Assembly (NCBI GenBank): GCA_963575745.1
Contig: CAUYUJ010006558.1
Location: 369,501-433,500, forward strand
Reading direction: 5' to 3'
Origin: Prorocentrum cordatum
Taxonomy: Eukaryota > Sar > Dinophyceae > Prorocentrales > Prorocentraceae
DNA: 64,000 nucleotides
A program made the position numbers and the translations under genes. Below the pieces are notes generated by a model. That model was not told where the DNA came from, searched no databases, and saw only the letters and a list, made by a program, of their open reading frames with translations. Positions within the stretch are counted from its first letter, which is position 1. Every line of letters starts with the position of its first letter. Shown here piece after piece: positions 1 to 10,681 of the stretch.

Positions 1-1971
1 GTCGGCACGCTCCTGACCCCTCTTCGCCACGAAGTCAGCCCACTCCTCGTAGCATGCCTTCAGTACGCTCCAGGCATTTCCTGCGACGTCGCCCATGTTG
101 TGCCTGGCCAGCGCAAACCTCTTCTGCTGGTCCAGCTGCATCTGCGCGATGATCTTCTCCATATTGCGACTGCGGAGCACCGCCATGATGTTCGAGGCGG
201 TGAACTTGAAGACGCCGGTCTTCCTCTTAGAACTGAGACTTCTGGTACTGAACGTCTCCGGACCCTGGCATAGTGTAGCCATCTCACTCCCATTGCTAAA
301 GATTCCCGAAGACCTCGAATCCTCGCGCTGCGGCTGCTCATTCTGAGGAGGATGCTGAGACAAAGTGGATTCCTGCCGGGCGAAGAACTTGACGGGGCTC
401 AACTTCTTCACCACCGTGTCGCACATGTTCGTCGCTATTGCAGATGCCGCTTGTGGAGCGTGTCCGCGGATGGTTCTGCTGCCCTTCCGGACCTGCGAGC
501 TTGTCAGATGCACTGCAACGTCGTCGAGAACCTGCGTGATGTCGAAGTCCTCAGGCTCGATATCCAAAACTGTCGAGTACTCTTTGACGAATTCGCTTAT
601 GACAACTTGGGCATCATCGAAATCTATCGTTTGGGACCTCATCTTTTGCTGGATATCTTCAATCCGCACATCCTGGAACGGAGCCTCGTTGCCTCGCGTG
701 CTGGCACCGCTCAAGTCCCCCTCGACGAGCATGGCAACCCCATGCATCACGTCCGCAGGAGCGTGCCCACCAAACTCACTGCGCAGCAGCTTCTGAGAAT
801 AGAACGCTGGCCTGTGCTCAGAGGACAGCGTGACAGACTTCTGGAAGAGGCCGGGCTTCATCCAAGGGTTGTGCCCGACGGACACGATCTCAACGCCCGT
901 GTTCGGGTTCGCAGCGATGAAGCGCGCCTGCTGCAGGGACATGATGCTGGCGGCCTCCATGGAGGCAAGCGTCCCGAGGCGACCGTCGGCGCGGCCAGCG
1001 AGAATGATCACATCGGACGTGGTCAGGTGGGTCATCTCATGCACGAAGTGATCCTCGCCGTTCTGGCCCAGAACGCCAAACGTGGTGAACCGGAATGCAA
1101 GCGCACGCAACTTGGACACATAGGCGCGGAGCAGCTTGTAATTGACCGTGCAATCGACTATGACCAACGTCTTCCCAGAATAGCGCACGAAAAGGCGGCG
1201 GCCAGTGCAGAGTCGGTGTGCCGTGGCCAAGCAAGCGCCCATGAAGACATAGAGATGGGCATCGAGATGCGCCGCGATGTAACTGATGGCCACCCACCAC
1301 CACTCGTCTGGATCATCGTCGAATGTAGCAATGTCGCCTATGTGACCCCACGCGGCGCTGAACAAAGGGTATCCAAGTGTCACCGTGATGTAGACGTACA
1401 CGGCTGAAAGCAGCAAGGAATCCACCACCGTGCTCTGGCACGCTGGGGCGTAACATAATGCCTTCTATCTGTCTGGGAGACTTTGTGCAATTATCTTGAG
1501 GCGGTCTCCCCACCCTTTCGATCACCCGCGCTTAATAGCGCACCCGCGGCTTGCTCTCTGGCGCTCCCCGCGGACCAAAGACTGCTCCAAGACGGCCGGT
1601 GGACGTCTCAATAATGAAACAATATGGCCCAAAGAAACCCCAGACACAGCGCCCCCCAGGATGAGACATAAAACCCAGGAGGCCCCACAAATGTTCCAAC
1701 AACAGGCCCCACCAAGTGGCTCTAGGAATGGTTCTGGGAGGCGCACACACACAACTACCTGCAGCGATTGCTGCCGTGTGCCATCCCGTCCTTATTAACA
1801 TTCTTGAAATGCGCGTCTATGTAAAACTGGATGCTGGCACATACCTCTTCTGTATAGCCATATGCAAAAGATTCGGATGTATTGTCTGCTCCTCCTTGAT
1901 CTTGGCGTTTAAGTTTATCTATGGCGCCGGTTTTTAACTCGTGCAAACACCAATCAGTCTTGTGATCGTCT
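1..1971 (-). CDS. Unidentified multi-pass membrane protein, 3' part of a spliced gene
   Basis: The reverse strand is open from about position 1432 to the left edge, with no stop in 477 codons. A second exon, 1759-1971, joins it across a GT-AG intron (1433-1758) that keeps the frame: phase 2, AG plus C giving Ser. Reading from the 5' side, the product has a hydrophilic charged segment in the upstream exon. A hydrophobic stretch follows at the start of the long exon (begins TVVDSLLLSAVYVYITVTLG), then a Trp-rich second hydrophobic stretch (WWWVAISYIAAHLDAHLYV). After these comes a globular-looking region containing SDVIILAGRADGRLGTLAS and VGHNPWMKPGLFQKS, then a charged, Gln-rich tail. Composition and lack of stops mark it as real coding sequence. 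I do not recognise the family; the middle region looks nucleotide- or sugar-binding only in a general way. The 3' end and the 5' exons lie outside what I can assign. Confidence -1.
1433..1758 (-). other. Predicted spliceosomal intron (326 nt)
   Basis: The donor reads CTGCAG then GTAGTT at 1758. The acceptor reads TGCCAGAG at 1433. Joining them preserves the reading frame of the membrane-protein gene. Other AG acceptors 2-9 nt away would break the frame. Confidence -1.
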
Positions 1972-2019
1972 CTGTGCACATGCAAGAGGGCGCGCCGCTG
2001 GATCACCCAAAGGGGGGGG

Positions 2020-2210
2020 GGGGGTCGGAACCCCCCCCCCCCCCCCCCTTGCCCGAGCCGTGGTCGGCGAACCCCCCCCCCCCCCCCCTGCCCGAGCCGT
2101 CGTCGGCGAACCCCCCCCCCCCTTGCCCGAGCCGTCGTCGGCGAACCCCCCCCCCCCCCCCCCCCTCTCCCGAACCGTCGTCGGCGAACCCCCCCCCCCC
2201 CCTTTCCCCG
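2020..2210. repeat. C-homopolymer minisatellite
   Basis: Four tandem units of TTGCCCGAGCCGTCGTCGG plus CGAA, each separated by a run of 11-20 C. The Pro-rich open frames across it are produced by the repeat. Confidence -1.
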
Positions 2211-2265
2211 GCTCGCGCCCCGGCTCCGGAACCCCATCCCTACCACTCCCGCCCCGACCCCCCCG

Positions 2266-2396
2266 AACCCCTAACCTCTAACCCAAACCCTGAACCCTAA
2301 TCCTTAATCCCTAACCCGAAGCCTAAACCCTAACCGTAGACCTAACCCTGACCCCAAACCCTAACACTAAGCCTAACACTAAACCTAGCGGGAGGG
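2266..2396 (+). repeat. Degenerate interstitial telomere-like tract (CCCTAAA type)
   Basis: Around 18 variants of AACCCTAA, CCCTAAA and CCTAACCC stand head to tail, reading the C-rich telomere strand left to right. The plant/Arabidopsis-type repeat TTTAGGG is the established type reported for dinoflagellates. Units have diverged and no pure run longer than about two repeats remains, so this is an internal relic, not a chromosome end. Confidence -1.
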
Positions 2397-2467
2397 GCAT
2401 GTCAATTGAAAAAGACAATGTGCACTGGAGGGGGGATCAACAATAATTAACTCCAGTAATGAGAATC

Positions 2468-2557
2468 CAACAACAACAACAACAAGCCGCACCGCGGAAC
2501 CCCACGTCAGCCACGCGCACAGGGACAGTGACAGACCGTTCGGCCCCCTCACTCTGA
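2468..2557. repeat. Dispersed repeat, (AAC)n plus 75-bp tail, copy 1
   Basis: Short CAACAACAACAAC run followed by GCACCGCGGAA and a tail ending CCGTTCGGCCCCCTC ACTCTGA. The same module occurs at 36769-36968 in the same orientation. On the opposite strand it would be a unique segment ending in (TTG)n, the arrangement expected of a SINE/LINE 3' end; that is inference. Confidence -1.
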
Positions 2558-3990
2558 CTTATGTGTTGGGAGGGCGAGTGGGCTAGACGGCCTATCACTG
2601 TTCCCTATCAATAAGCCAATCTAGGAGGGTACCTTGATCACCGTTCTCTATTGATATAGACACGCTCCCCCACCCGGCCAGCAGCCAACCAGGAACCTGT
2701 GATAACCCCATGAGGGCCCCCCCCCCACCACCACCATCCCTGTCAAAACAAAGCAATACGAAACGCGCTCTACCTCCACATTCGGAGCGTGCGCGGCCGC
2801 CCCGCGACCATTTTGTATTGGCACTTTAGGAGGACAGCTGGGCGCCAGCAGATCCCACCTGCCTTCTGGGCGCAGGTGGTCGACCGACTGGTTTGACACA
2901 TCAGCGGCTGCTGCTGTTTCGCCTCATCGTTTCCAGTGGGCCTTCGAAACCTCCCAAGGGCTCCAAAAGTTGCCAAGAAAGCTCGAAGCTGGGCCCAAGA
3001 GGCTTCCGAACCCGTGGCGCCTGCGGTGTCCTTACGCGATCTGCTGGCATCCGGGTGTTACTTATGTGGTAGGAGGGCGGATGGGAGTGCGCAAGACGGC
3101 TTCAGGTGGGTAGCTTGATCACTTTTCCTGATCAATATGCACCCCCTCCCCCAGGCGACCGGGGGCCAACCAGGCACCATGCCGACACCATGCCCACCCG
3201 CCCCCCACCATCCCTGTCAAAAACCATACAAACCGCACTCTGCCTCCACATTTGGAGCATGCGCGGCAAACCCGATGTGGCCCCCCCCCCGCCATCCCAG
3301 TAAAACATAAATGGTAAGTACACTTTGGGGCAACGTCTTGAGTCATGTTCGTGAGGCCCGCGAGCACTTCGTATTGTTTTTGACAAGGACGGCGGGGGTG
3401 TCAGCATATTCCCTGATGTGCTCAAGGCGACCATCCCTAACACAACAACAATACAACATGCACCCCGCGGCTAAATCTGGATCATGCGCGGCCATCCCGC
3501 GATCACTGTCAAGTGGTTTTTGACAGGGACGGCTGGGGTGGTGGCGCGTGGCCTGCTGTGCGCAGGCCCGGCAGACACAATGGTGGGCATCGGTTTTCGA
3601 CAAGGATGGCGGGGGCCGACATGTCTCCCGATGTGTGCTGTCACGTGCGCAGGCGCACCTGACGCACTCTGCACGTGCCCCGAACGCGGCGCACCTGGCG
3701 CGGCTGGAGTGTGCGGCACACATGGCCGCACTCGGAGCACGTGGCGCATCTGGCGCACCAGGCGTGCCTGGCACGCTCGGACCCCAGGGGTGCCTGGCGC
3801 GCGTGGCGCCCCTGGCACGCGTGCGCACCTCGCCCAAGCGTCGCGCACCTGGGGTCGGCTTTGGTTCCCAGTAGCTGTCCATCCAAAGACGACCGCTGAA
3901 CATGCTCAGGCTCGGGTGTTACTGATGTGTAAGGAGGGCGGGTGTGAGTGAGCTAGACGGCTTGCGGGCTGGTGTGTGTCTTGACCCCTT
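2557..3990. repeat. Diverged tandem modules of roughly 480 bp
   Basis: Three imperfect modules share TTATGTG..GGAGGGCG..GCTAGACGG, then a purine/pyrimidine tract with CACCATCCCTGTCAAAA, then CTCCACATTTGGAGCATGCG. Inverted copies of the middle motif (TTTTTGACAGGGACGGC) stand at about 3377, 3515 and 3594. The stretch 3640-3850 is a GC-rich run of GGCGCAcctGGCGC-like steps. No gene is supportable here. Confidence -1.
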
Positions 3991-4119
3991 CCCCTACCCC
4001 CTCCCCCTGGACCTCATTGTCTCGGTGAAAAAACAAAAACCACTGACTTTACGCAGGTTGTAAGCCAATTTTGGCCCCCTGGGAGGGGGGCAAATTTAAT
4101 CGATCACCTCCAAGAGATG

Positions 4120-4375
4120 GCCCCGAGGCTCCCAAGAGTGCCCCAAGAGGGCCGCAGGAGGCCCCACGAGGCCCCCAAGATGCCGCCAAGAGGTTCCCAA
4201 GATGCCCCAAAGAGACTGCCAAAGGACCCCGAAGAGGCCCCACCGAGGCCCCCCAAGGCACCCACAACGCTTCAGGAGGCCACCGGGTTCGCCAAGAGGC
4301 CCCCAAGACGCCCCCACGGGTCTGCAAGAAGCTCTCCTGAAACATCCGAAGAAACTCCGAGAAACATCCAAGAGG
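4120..4375 (+). repeat. 10-11-bp phased CCAAGANGGCC array, copy 1
   Basis: CCAAGAG/CCAAGAT steps recur every 10-12 nt. The tract is followed directly by a (CTC)n/(CTT)n tract at 4396-4545. Open frames in all phases arise from the repeat. Confidence -1.
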
Positions 4376-4599
4376 CCTCTGGCCTTTCTGTCCGCCCTTC
4401 TTCTCCTCCTCCTCCTCCACCTCCTCCTCCTCCTCCTCCTTCTCCTCCTCCTCCTCTTCTTCATCCGCTTGATCCACCTCCTCCCTCCTCTCTTCTCCCT
4501 CCTCCCTCCTCCTCCGCCTCCTCCTCCTCCGACTCCTGCAACTCTTCCTCTTCCTCTGGTCCCAAAGTTCTCGACCCATTCCCTGGGACGGGTTCTTCA

Positions 4600-5860
4600 T
4601 CATGAATCGTTGTTTGACGTCCCCAGTGTCTGTTAGAGGCCTCCAAAGGCCGAAAATGGAAAGAAACTACCGTCATGATTTTGGCATGTATGACCCGAGG
4701 AGGTCTGGGTTCCCAAGCTCTTCGGGGGCGGCCAAGAGGGGGGGTGCAAATCATGGCCGGCGGCATGTGCACGGCCCCGGGGGGGGGCCAGGGACGCAAT
4801 GAAATGAGAAGAGGCGCCATGAAATCCCAGGACAAATCATGGCCCGCGCCCTGAAATCCACCCCCCCTAGTCATCACCCCCCTCTTTGCCGCCCCCGAGC
4901 TCTATTCCACTGCGTGCCCCTTCAAAGCCAGTTGAAGGCCTCCAAAGGCCGAACATGGAAAGAAACTACCGTCATGATTTTGGTATCTATGACCCGAGGA
5001 GGTCTGGGTTCCCAAGCTCTTCGGGGGTGGTCAAGAGGGAGGTGTGCAAGAGGGGGGGTGCAAATCATGGCCAGCGGCATGTGCGCGGCCCAAGGGGGGG
5101 CGCCAGGGACGCAATGAAATGAAAAGAGGCGCCATGAAATCCGAGGACAAAGCATGGCCCGCGCCCTGAAATCCCTCTCCCCTAGTCATCACCCCCCTCT
5201 TTGCCGCCCCCGAGCTCTATTTCACTGCGTGCTCCCCCAGAGCCTGTTGAAGGCCTGTAGAGGCCGAAAATGGAAAGAAACTACCGTCATGATTTTGGTA
5301 TGTAGGACCTGAGGAGGTCTGGGTTCCCAAGCTCTTCGGGGGCGGCCAAGAGGGGGGTGTCCAAGAGAGGGGGGGTGCAAATCATGGCCGGCGGCATGTG
5401 CGCGGCCAAAGGGGGGGGGCCAGGGACGCAATGAAATGAGAAGAGGCGCCATGAAATCCCAGGACAAATCATGGCCCGCGCCCTGAAATCCACCCCCCCC
5501 TAGTCATCACCCCCCTCTTTGCCGCCCCCGAGCTCTATTCCACTGCGTGCTCCCCCAGAGCCAATTGAAGGCCTCCAGAAGCCGAAAATGGAAAGAAACT
5601 ACCGTCATGATTTTGGTATGTATGACCTGAGGAGGTCTGGGTTCCCAAGCTCTTCGGGGGCGGCCAAGAGGGAGGTGTGCAAGAGGGGGGGGTGCAAATC
5701 ATGGCCGGCGGCATGTGCGCGGCCAAAGGGGGGGGGCCAGGGACGCAATGAAATGAGAAGAGGCGCCATGAAATCCGAGGAAAAATCATGGCACGCGCCC
5801 TGAAATCCCCCCCTCTAGTCATCACCCCCCTCGTTGCCGCCCCCGAGCTGCTCTATTCCA
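4600..5860. repeat. Four tandem copies of a 299-318-bp repeat
   Basis: The marker GAAACTACCGTCATGATTTT lies at about 4663, 4962, 5277 and 5595. Each unit contains GAGGTCTGGGTTCCCAAGCT, a G-rich tract, and GCAATGAAAT..AGAAGAGGCGCC, and ends CCTAGTCATCACCCCCCTC. Units are highly similar. A partial diverged copy lies at about 22757-22915. Not coding. Confidence -1.
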
Positions 5861-5906
5861 CGAGGAGGTCGACTACAGAAATTGATCTGCGGATCGAGCC
5901 GTAAGT

Positions 5907-6063
5907 GGGGGGCCACATGCGAACCCTACCCCTACCCCCCACGATTTCTGAGGGGGGGGGAGGGGGGGGTTCACTTCGCTCGGGAGCTCCCGAACGGAGT
6001 GAACCCCACCCTCCCCCTCAGAAATCGTGGGGGGTAGGGGTAGGGTTCGCATGTGGCCCCCTA
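5907..6063. repeat. 157-bp near-perfect inverted repeat (hairpin)
   Basis: Arms of about 75 bp run from GGGGGCCACATGCGAACC to its complement and meet at the palindrome GGGAGCTCCC (5982-5991). Mismatches are confined mostly to G-run length. It could be a small foldback element; no target-site duplication was identified. Confidence -1.
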
Positions 6064-7247
6064 GTAAGATCGAGGTCGGTTCGGGGAGGGTGTCCACATG
6101 TTCGTGCTTGTTGGGGGTGTTGTTGTGCATCCCTGGGGATGGTGCCCTTCGAACGATCTTGCGGCTTGGGGTGTTCTGGCCGGCTGAGGGTCTCGTGTTC
6201 GTGAAGGATGTTGAACTGTCCCAGGTCAGGCTGCGCCCCCAAAATGATGCCCTGCCGAAGAAACGTGGAACACGTGCATGTTGCGCAGGTCTACGAACAT
6301 TTGAAGTTTGTTCAGTACTTTGACAAAACCTCAATTCTTAGAGGCCTCCAAGATGGGATGGGGGTAGATGGGGTCGGAAAACCGCGCCGCACCGCCGATA
6401 CATCGGCGATGCATCGGCCATGCATCGGCGATACATCGGCGACGCCAGCGCGAAGCAAACCGGGCTTCGCATCGAGACGCATAACGAATGCATCGGCGAT
6501 GTGGCGCGATCCTCCGACCCCATCTACTCCGACCCTAGGAACCCTAGAATTCTGGGGCAAGTCCATTCTGAAGTCGACCTCCCACTCGACTCGTGGAGGA
6601 GCCCCGGGAGGTCCGTGGCATGCGTGCGCCGCTCCCGGAGGCCCCCTGCAAAGACCTCCGCTAATTACGGAAGCCCTGCCCCGCCACAGGGAGGTCTGGG
6701 CATGCGTCTGGGAGGATGGGAAAGGGAGGGGAAGAGGGGAAGAGGGGGGAGGAGGAGGAGGAGGAGGAGGAGGAGGAGGAGGAGGAGGAGGAGGAGGAGG
6801 AGGAAAAGTGGAGGAAAAGAGGAGGAAAAGTGGAGGAAAAGTGGAGGAAAAGGAGGACAGGAGGAGGAAAAGATGAGGAAACGAGGAGGAGGAGGAGAAG
6901 GACAAGCTCGGTGCGTTCGCGTCATGTCTGTGAAGTCCTACCCCTCCCTCCGATCCCTTACCATGGCGTAGATCTCCTCTCTATTCGCACAATCGGATGT
7001 CGTAGCATGGCAAATAATTACATGGCAGATCATGGTGTTAAAGACTGGCGCGTAGCATGACATAGCATGGCGTGGCGACACCCCGAAGTGGGGGGGGCTT
7101 CTGCGACCCAGAAAATCAATGAATCGACACCGAATGTGTAATCACTTCCGATTGTTTTGTCGGGGGGCATATGTTATCTTTAAATGTTGGAGCTATTTGG
7201 AAGGACTTCAGACCATGCCGTGGCATGGCGCTGGAAATGATGACGTC
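6060..7247. other. No supportable gene; CATCGG repeats and a GGA tract
   Basis: A short tandem of CGATACATCGG/CGATGCATCGG lies at 6398-6440. A (GGA)n tract lies at 6748-6895. A few AGCATGGC-type repeats lie near 7000-7080. Nothing else is recognisable. Confidence -1.
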
Positions 7248-7360
7248 AACGCTGCAGCGGGAGCACGATTCGGAACGAGCGGAAGGGCGGAAATGAGGCA
7301 AGCGCTGCAGCGGGAGCACGATTCGGAACGAGCGGAAGGGCGGAAATGAGGCCAGCGCCT
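7248..7360. repeat. 54-bp tandem repeat, locus 1
   Basis: Two full units of CGCTGCAGCGGGAGCACGA plus TTCGGAACGAGCGGAAGG and GCGGAAATGAGGC. Related diverged units recur at 8767-8865. Confidence -1.
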
Positions 7361-7504
7361 CAGCGAGCGCTGCATTCATAACAAAAACCCAGCAAAACCC
7401 GTTTCCGAGGAATCCAATGTAAACAACCAATGCGCGGCAGAGGGGGACCCGCCTTTCCGGGACGTCAGCAGGGGAGAGAAGAGAGTTGTATTCACATGGT
7501 GTAA

Positions 7505-8145
7505 TTGTGGAGGAGGAGGAGGAGGAGGAGGAGGAGGAAGAGGAGAGGAGGAGGAGGAGGGAGGAGGGGGGAGGAGGAGGGGGGAGGAGGAGGAGGAGGA
7601 GGAGGAGGGAGGAGGAGGAGGAGGAGGATGAGGAGGAGGAGGAGGAGGAGGAGGAGGAGGAGGAGGAGGAGGAGGAGGAGAGAGGGGAGGAGGAGGAGGA
7701 GGAGGAGGAGGAGGAGGAGGAGGAGGAGGAGGAGGAGAGGAGGAGGAGGAGGAGGAGGAGGAGGAGGAGGAGGAGGAGGAGGAGGAGGAGGAGGAGGAGG
7801 AGGAGGAGGAGGGAGGAGGAGGAGAGGAGGAGGAGGAGGAGGAGGAGGAGGAGGAGGAGGAGGAGGAGGAGAGAGAGAGGAGGAGGAGGAGGAGGAGGAG
7901 GAGGAGGAGGAGGAGGAGGAGGAGGAGGTGGAGGAGGAGGAGGAGGAGGAGGAGGAGGAGGAGGAGAAGGAGGAGGAGGAGGAGGAGGAGGAGGAGGAGG
8001 AGGAGGAGGAGGAGGAGGAAAAGGAGGAGGAGGAGGAGGAGGAGGAGGAGGAGGAGGAGGAGGAGTAGGAGGAGAGAGAGAGAGAGAGAGGGAGGAGGAG
8101 GAGGAGGAGAGGAGGAGGAGGAGGAGGAGGAGGAGGAGGAGGCTC
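7505..8145 (+). repeat. Long (GGA)n purine array, 640 bp
   Basis: Almost uninterrupted GGA/GAG triplets with a few GGGAG, AGAG and GGT interruptions. The strand is nearly pure purine and could adopt triplex/H-DNA. The open frames (poly-Glu, poly-Arg, poly-Gly) are artefacts of a stop-free triplet. Confidence -1.
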
Positions 8146-8264
8146 AGGAGTGCTCCTCCCCCCGACCCGTCTGGCTGACGGCGGTCCCCCCGCGAGGTCC
8201 CCGCAGGGGGCCCCAGGGGAGCGGCGGGCGCGTGCCGCGCACCTCCCGGGGCTCCTGCACGGAC

Positions 8265-8395
8265 CTCCCTCCTCCTCCTCCTCCTCCTCCTCCTCCCCTC
8301 CTCCTCTTCCCCTTACCATTCGGTCCTCCTCGATGATCCTCCTCCTCCTCCTCCTCCTTTGGGACCCCTCCTCCTCCTCCTCCTCCTCCTCCTCT
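8265..8395 (+). repeat. (TCC)n arrays, inverted relative to the GGA array
   Basis: Two TCC blocks at 8265-8305 and 8335-8395 are the complement of the 7505-8145 array. They are separated from it by a 120-bp GC-rich spacer, making a large potential stem or triplex donor pair. Confidence -1.
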
Positions 8396-8449
8396 TCCAA
8401 GGAAGGGGGCAAGGAGTGGAGGGAGGGGGGAGAGGGGAGGGGCAAGCTG

Positions 8450-9133
8450 GGTGCGCTCGCGTCGTATCTGACGTGCTACCCCGCCCTCCCACCCCCTCAG
8501 AACTGCGCAGAGCCCCTCTCTACTCGAACGGTCGGACGTCGAGGAGGATCACGATCCCGAGAGAAGCGCGATGCATAGCATAGCATGGTAGAGCATAGCA
8601 TGGCGATGAAGATTGAATCGCGCTATGGCATGGCATGGCGTGGCACTGCGCAGTCAAGCACGCCAAGCACTGCGTGTCATAGCATACAGCTCCAGGCATG
8701 GTATCGCACAGCGGAACACAACATTGCATTGCATTGCATGCCATGGCAGGGCACTGCAAGTGAGGCCAACGCTGCAGCGGGAGCACGGTTCGGAACGAGC
8801 GGGAGCACGGAAGTGAGGCCGAGGCTGCCGCGGGCATACGATTCGGAACGAGCGGAAACGAGGAGGGAGGAGGGGAGGCTTCTCAGGGGGTAGGGGAAGA
8901 GGAGGGGGCCGGGCAGGGGGGAGGGGGGGTGGCCTTTGAGAAGTAGGTTGCTTCTTAGAAGGCGCTGCCCTGATACAATCGGCCTGTATAGTAAGGACGC
9001 GCGATAAGGATGCGAGGGCCTTGGAAGGCCACGTCGAAGCTTTTCCAGCGGGGCGAGGCCAACGAAAGCGGCCAATGATGGGCCGAGGAGGCAAGGATGC
9101 AAAGATACCCTTGGGACGGTTGCCCATCCTTAC
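8450..9133. other. No supportable gene; AGCAT repeats and 54-bp module copy
   Basis: AGCATGG/TAGCATGGC steps lie at 8568-8770. Diverged copies of the 54-bp module (CGCTGCAGCGGGAGCACGG, then GGAACGAGCGG) follow at 8767-8865, then G-rich sequence. Confidence -1.
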
Positions 9134-9361
9134 GATTTGGGTTGACAGTATCCACAGATCAGGCCCGCGCCGCCCAAGGAGCAGCCTCCTTCTGAGACGC
9201 CTTCCCCCCTCCCCTTACCACCCCCTGCGCGTGGCTGATGAAGAGTAGGCCAGCTCGTCCCTTGATAGCCAGCCTCGATCATATCACTGTCCCTGAGATT
9301 GATAATCCAATCTGAAGATTCGTTTTCGGGTGTCTCGGTCGTCATAACGAGCAAGCATGCG
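9134..9361 (-). CDS. Candidate internal exon of an unknown gene
   Basis: The frame reads on without a stop from an acceptor-like CTCCCCGACAG (9362-9372) through a peptide starting LLVMTTETPENESSDWIINL to a donor-like AAATC|GTAAGG at 9133. An earlier donor GGTG|GTAAGG at 9218 is an alternative. The peptide composition is normal and unlike the surrounding repeats. No domain is recognisable, and the flanking exons were not found. Low confidence. Confidence -1.
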
Positions 9362-10681
9362 CTGTCGGGGAGCGAAATTACCCGCAGGTGAGCGCTGCCG
9401 ACTTAAGGCCTTCTCGAATGACGGCGCGCGTGGGTCGCATGCAAAGCGGGCGCGCCTAACTACGCTGGAACATACGCGACCAAAACATCGAGGAGACACA
9501 TTACTGCGCTGCCGAGTCTGACTGATGCACGGCCCGTGCGCTGCCCCAGCGGCCGACGCCGAGACCATGGATGGACCCGCCCCAGGGCGAGTGTTTCAAA
9601 CGCGGGAGGGCAAGCGCCACTCCCCACTTCGGGCGCCCCGCGGCGGCATTCTCAACTCGAGAGGACCCGTCGGGCTTGACAGGGGGATCGGCCTTTGGGA
9701 CAAGGCCGCTCGGCCGGGGATCGCCCGCGAGCAGCGCGTGCCACGCGCCCAGGGATTTTCTGGGTTTTTGTCTTCCCCTCCACTGCCCATATTTTCCCAT
9801 ATTTTCAAGGGAGTCGACGATTAATAGTGTCTGTGTGTTTTTTTCCCCCTGAGATCTGGAGCCCGCAGAACTGGGCAGCCACGACGTCGGATGCCCGAGG
9901 CCTCCTCGCGCACGACAGAAAAAAAAGAGGGCGCTTCCAACGGAAGGGCGGGAACGATGCCAGGATAATATTGACTCAGGATGCGTTCCAGATGCGCTGC
10001 TGCTCTGAAGGATCACTGGTGATACCATCTCAAAGCACCCCTGGAGGGCATGACTTCCACGCGCGCAGTATCGGATCACTGCCGGCGAGCATGCGCAAAG
10101 TGGCTGGGTCGTGCGCGACGCCCGCCATTCTCCTGCTGCGACACCTCTCTCTGTAACTCTCCGCCTCAACCTCCCCACCAAAGCGGCTCGTGGCAAGCAA
10201 GACGGCCATTTGTACTGAGCCTGGCCAGTGCAGGCCTCCCGCAAAAACAAATCCGAGACCCGCGAGACGGCACCTCGCAAGGTCGGGTGCAGCGCGGGAC
10301 CGTCCTGGGGTCTCCTCGTTCATAGATCACGACTTCAACGCCCGCCCTTCTCCCCCTGCACAACCTCTCTCCGCAACTCCTCCACTCCACCTCCCCACGA
10401 AAGCGGGTGTGGCGCACGTTGTTGCACTCGAGCTCCGCTCATGGCAAGCAAAAGGGCCATAAGGGCCATTGGCCCTGAGGCTAGCCATCGCTTGCTCCCA
10501 GAGAGGAGAAGTCCGAGCCCGACGCGGCGGCGCCTCACGCAGCGGGTGGCGCCAGGTGCAGCGCGGGGGCCCTCTTGGGGCATGCTGTTTGCTTGGGGCC
10601 CTCCATGGGCTCCCGTGATGACGGCCTCGCTCAGCCACCCCCCGTTCTGCGCGGCGCCAGGCGGAAGCGACCCGCCGCGCC
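9362..10681. other. No confident gene; GC-rich sequence
   Basis: Several overlapping open frames exist on both strands (for example 9501-10280 reverse), but their compositions are Arg/Ala/Pro-rich and mutually overlapping, as expected from GC content alone. I see no domain, repeat or RNA gene. Confidence -1.

Noticed and set aside
4047-4070. GTAAGCCAATTTTGGCCCC resembling an SL
   Set aside because: Needs two insertions and lacks the CAAG end; no ORF follows.
7486-8445. Long open frames of poly-Glu, poly-Arg, poly-Gly and poly-Ser
   Set aside because: They arise from a stop-free GGA/TCC triplet in all six frames.
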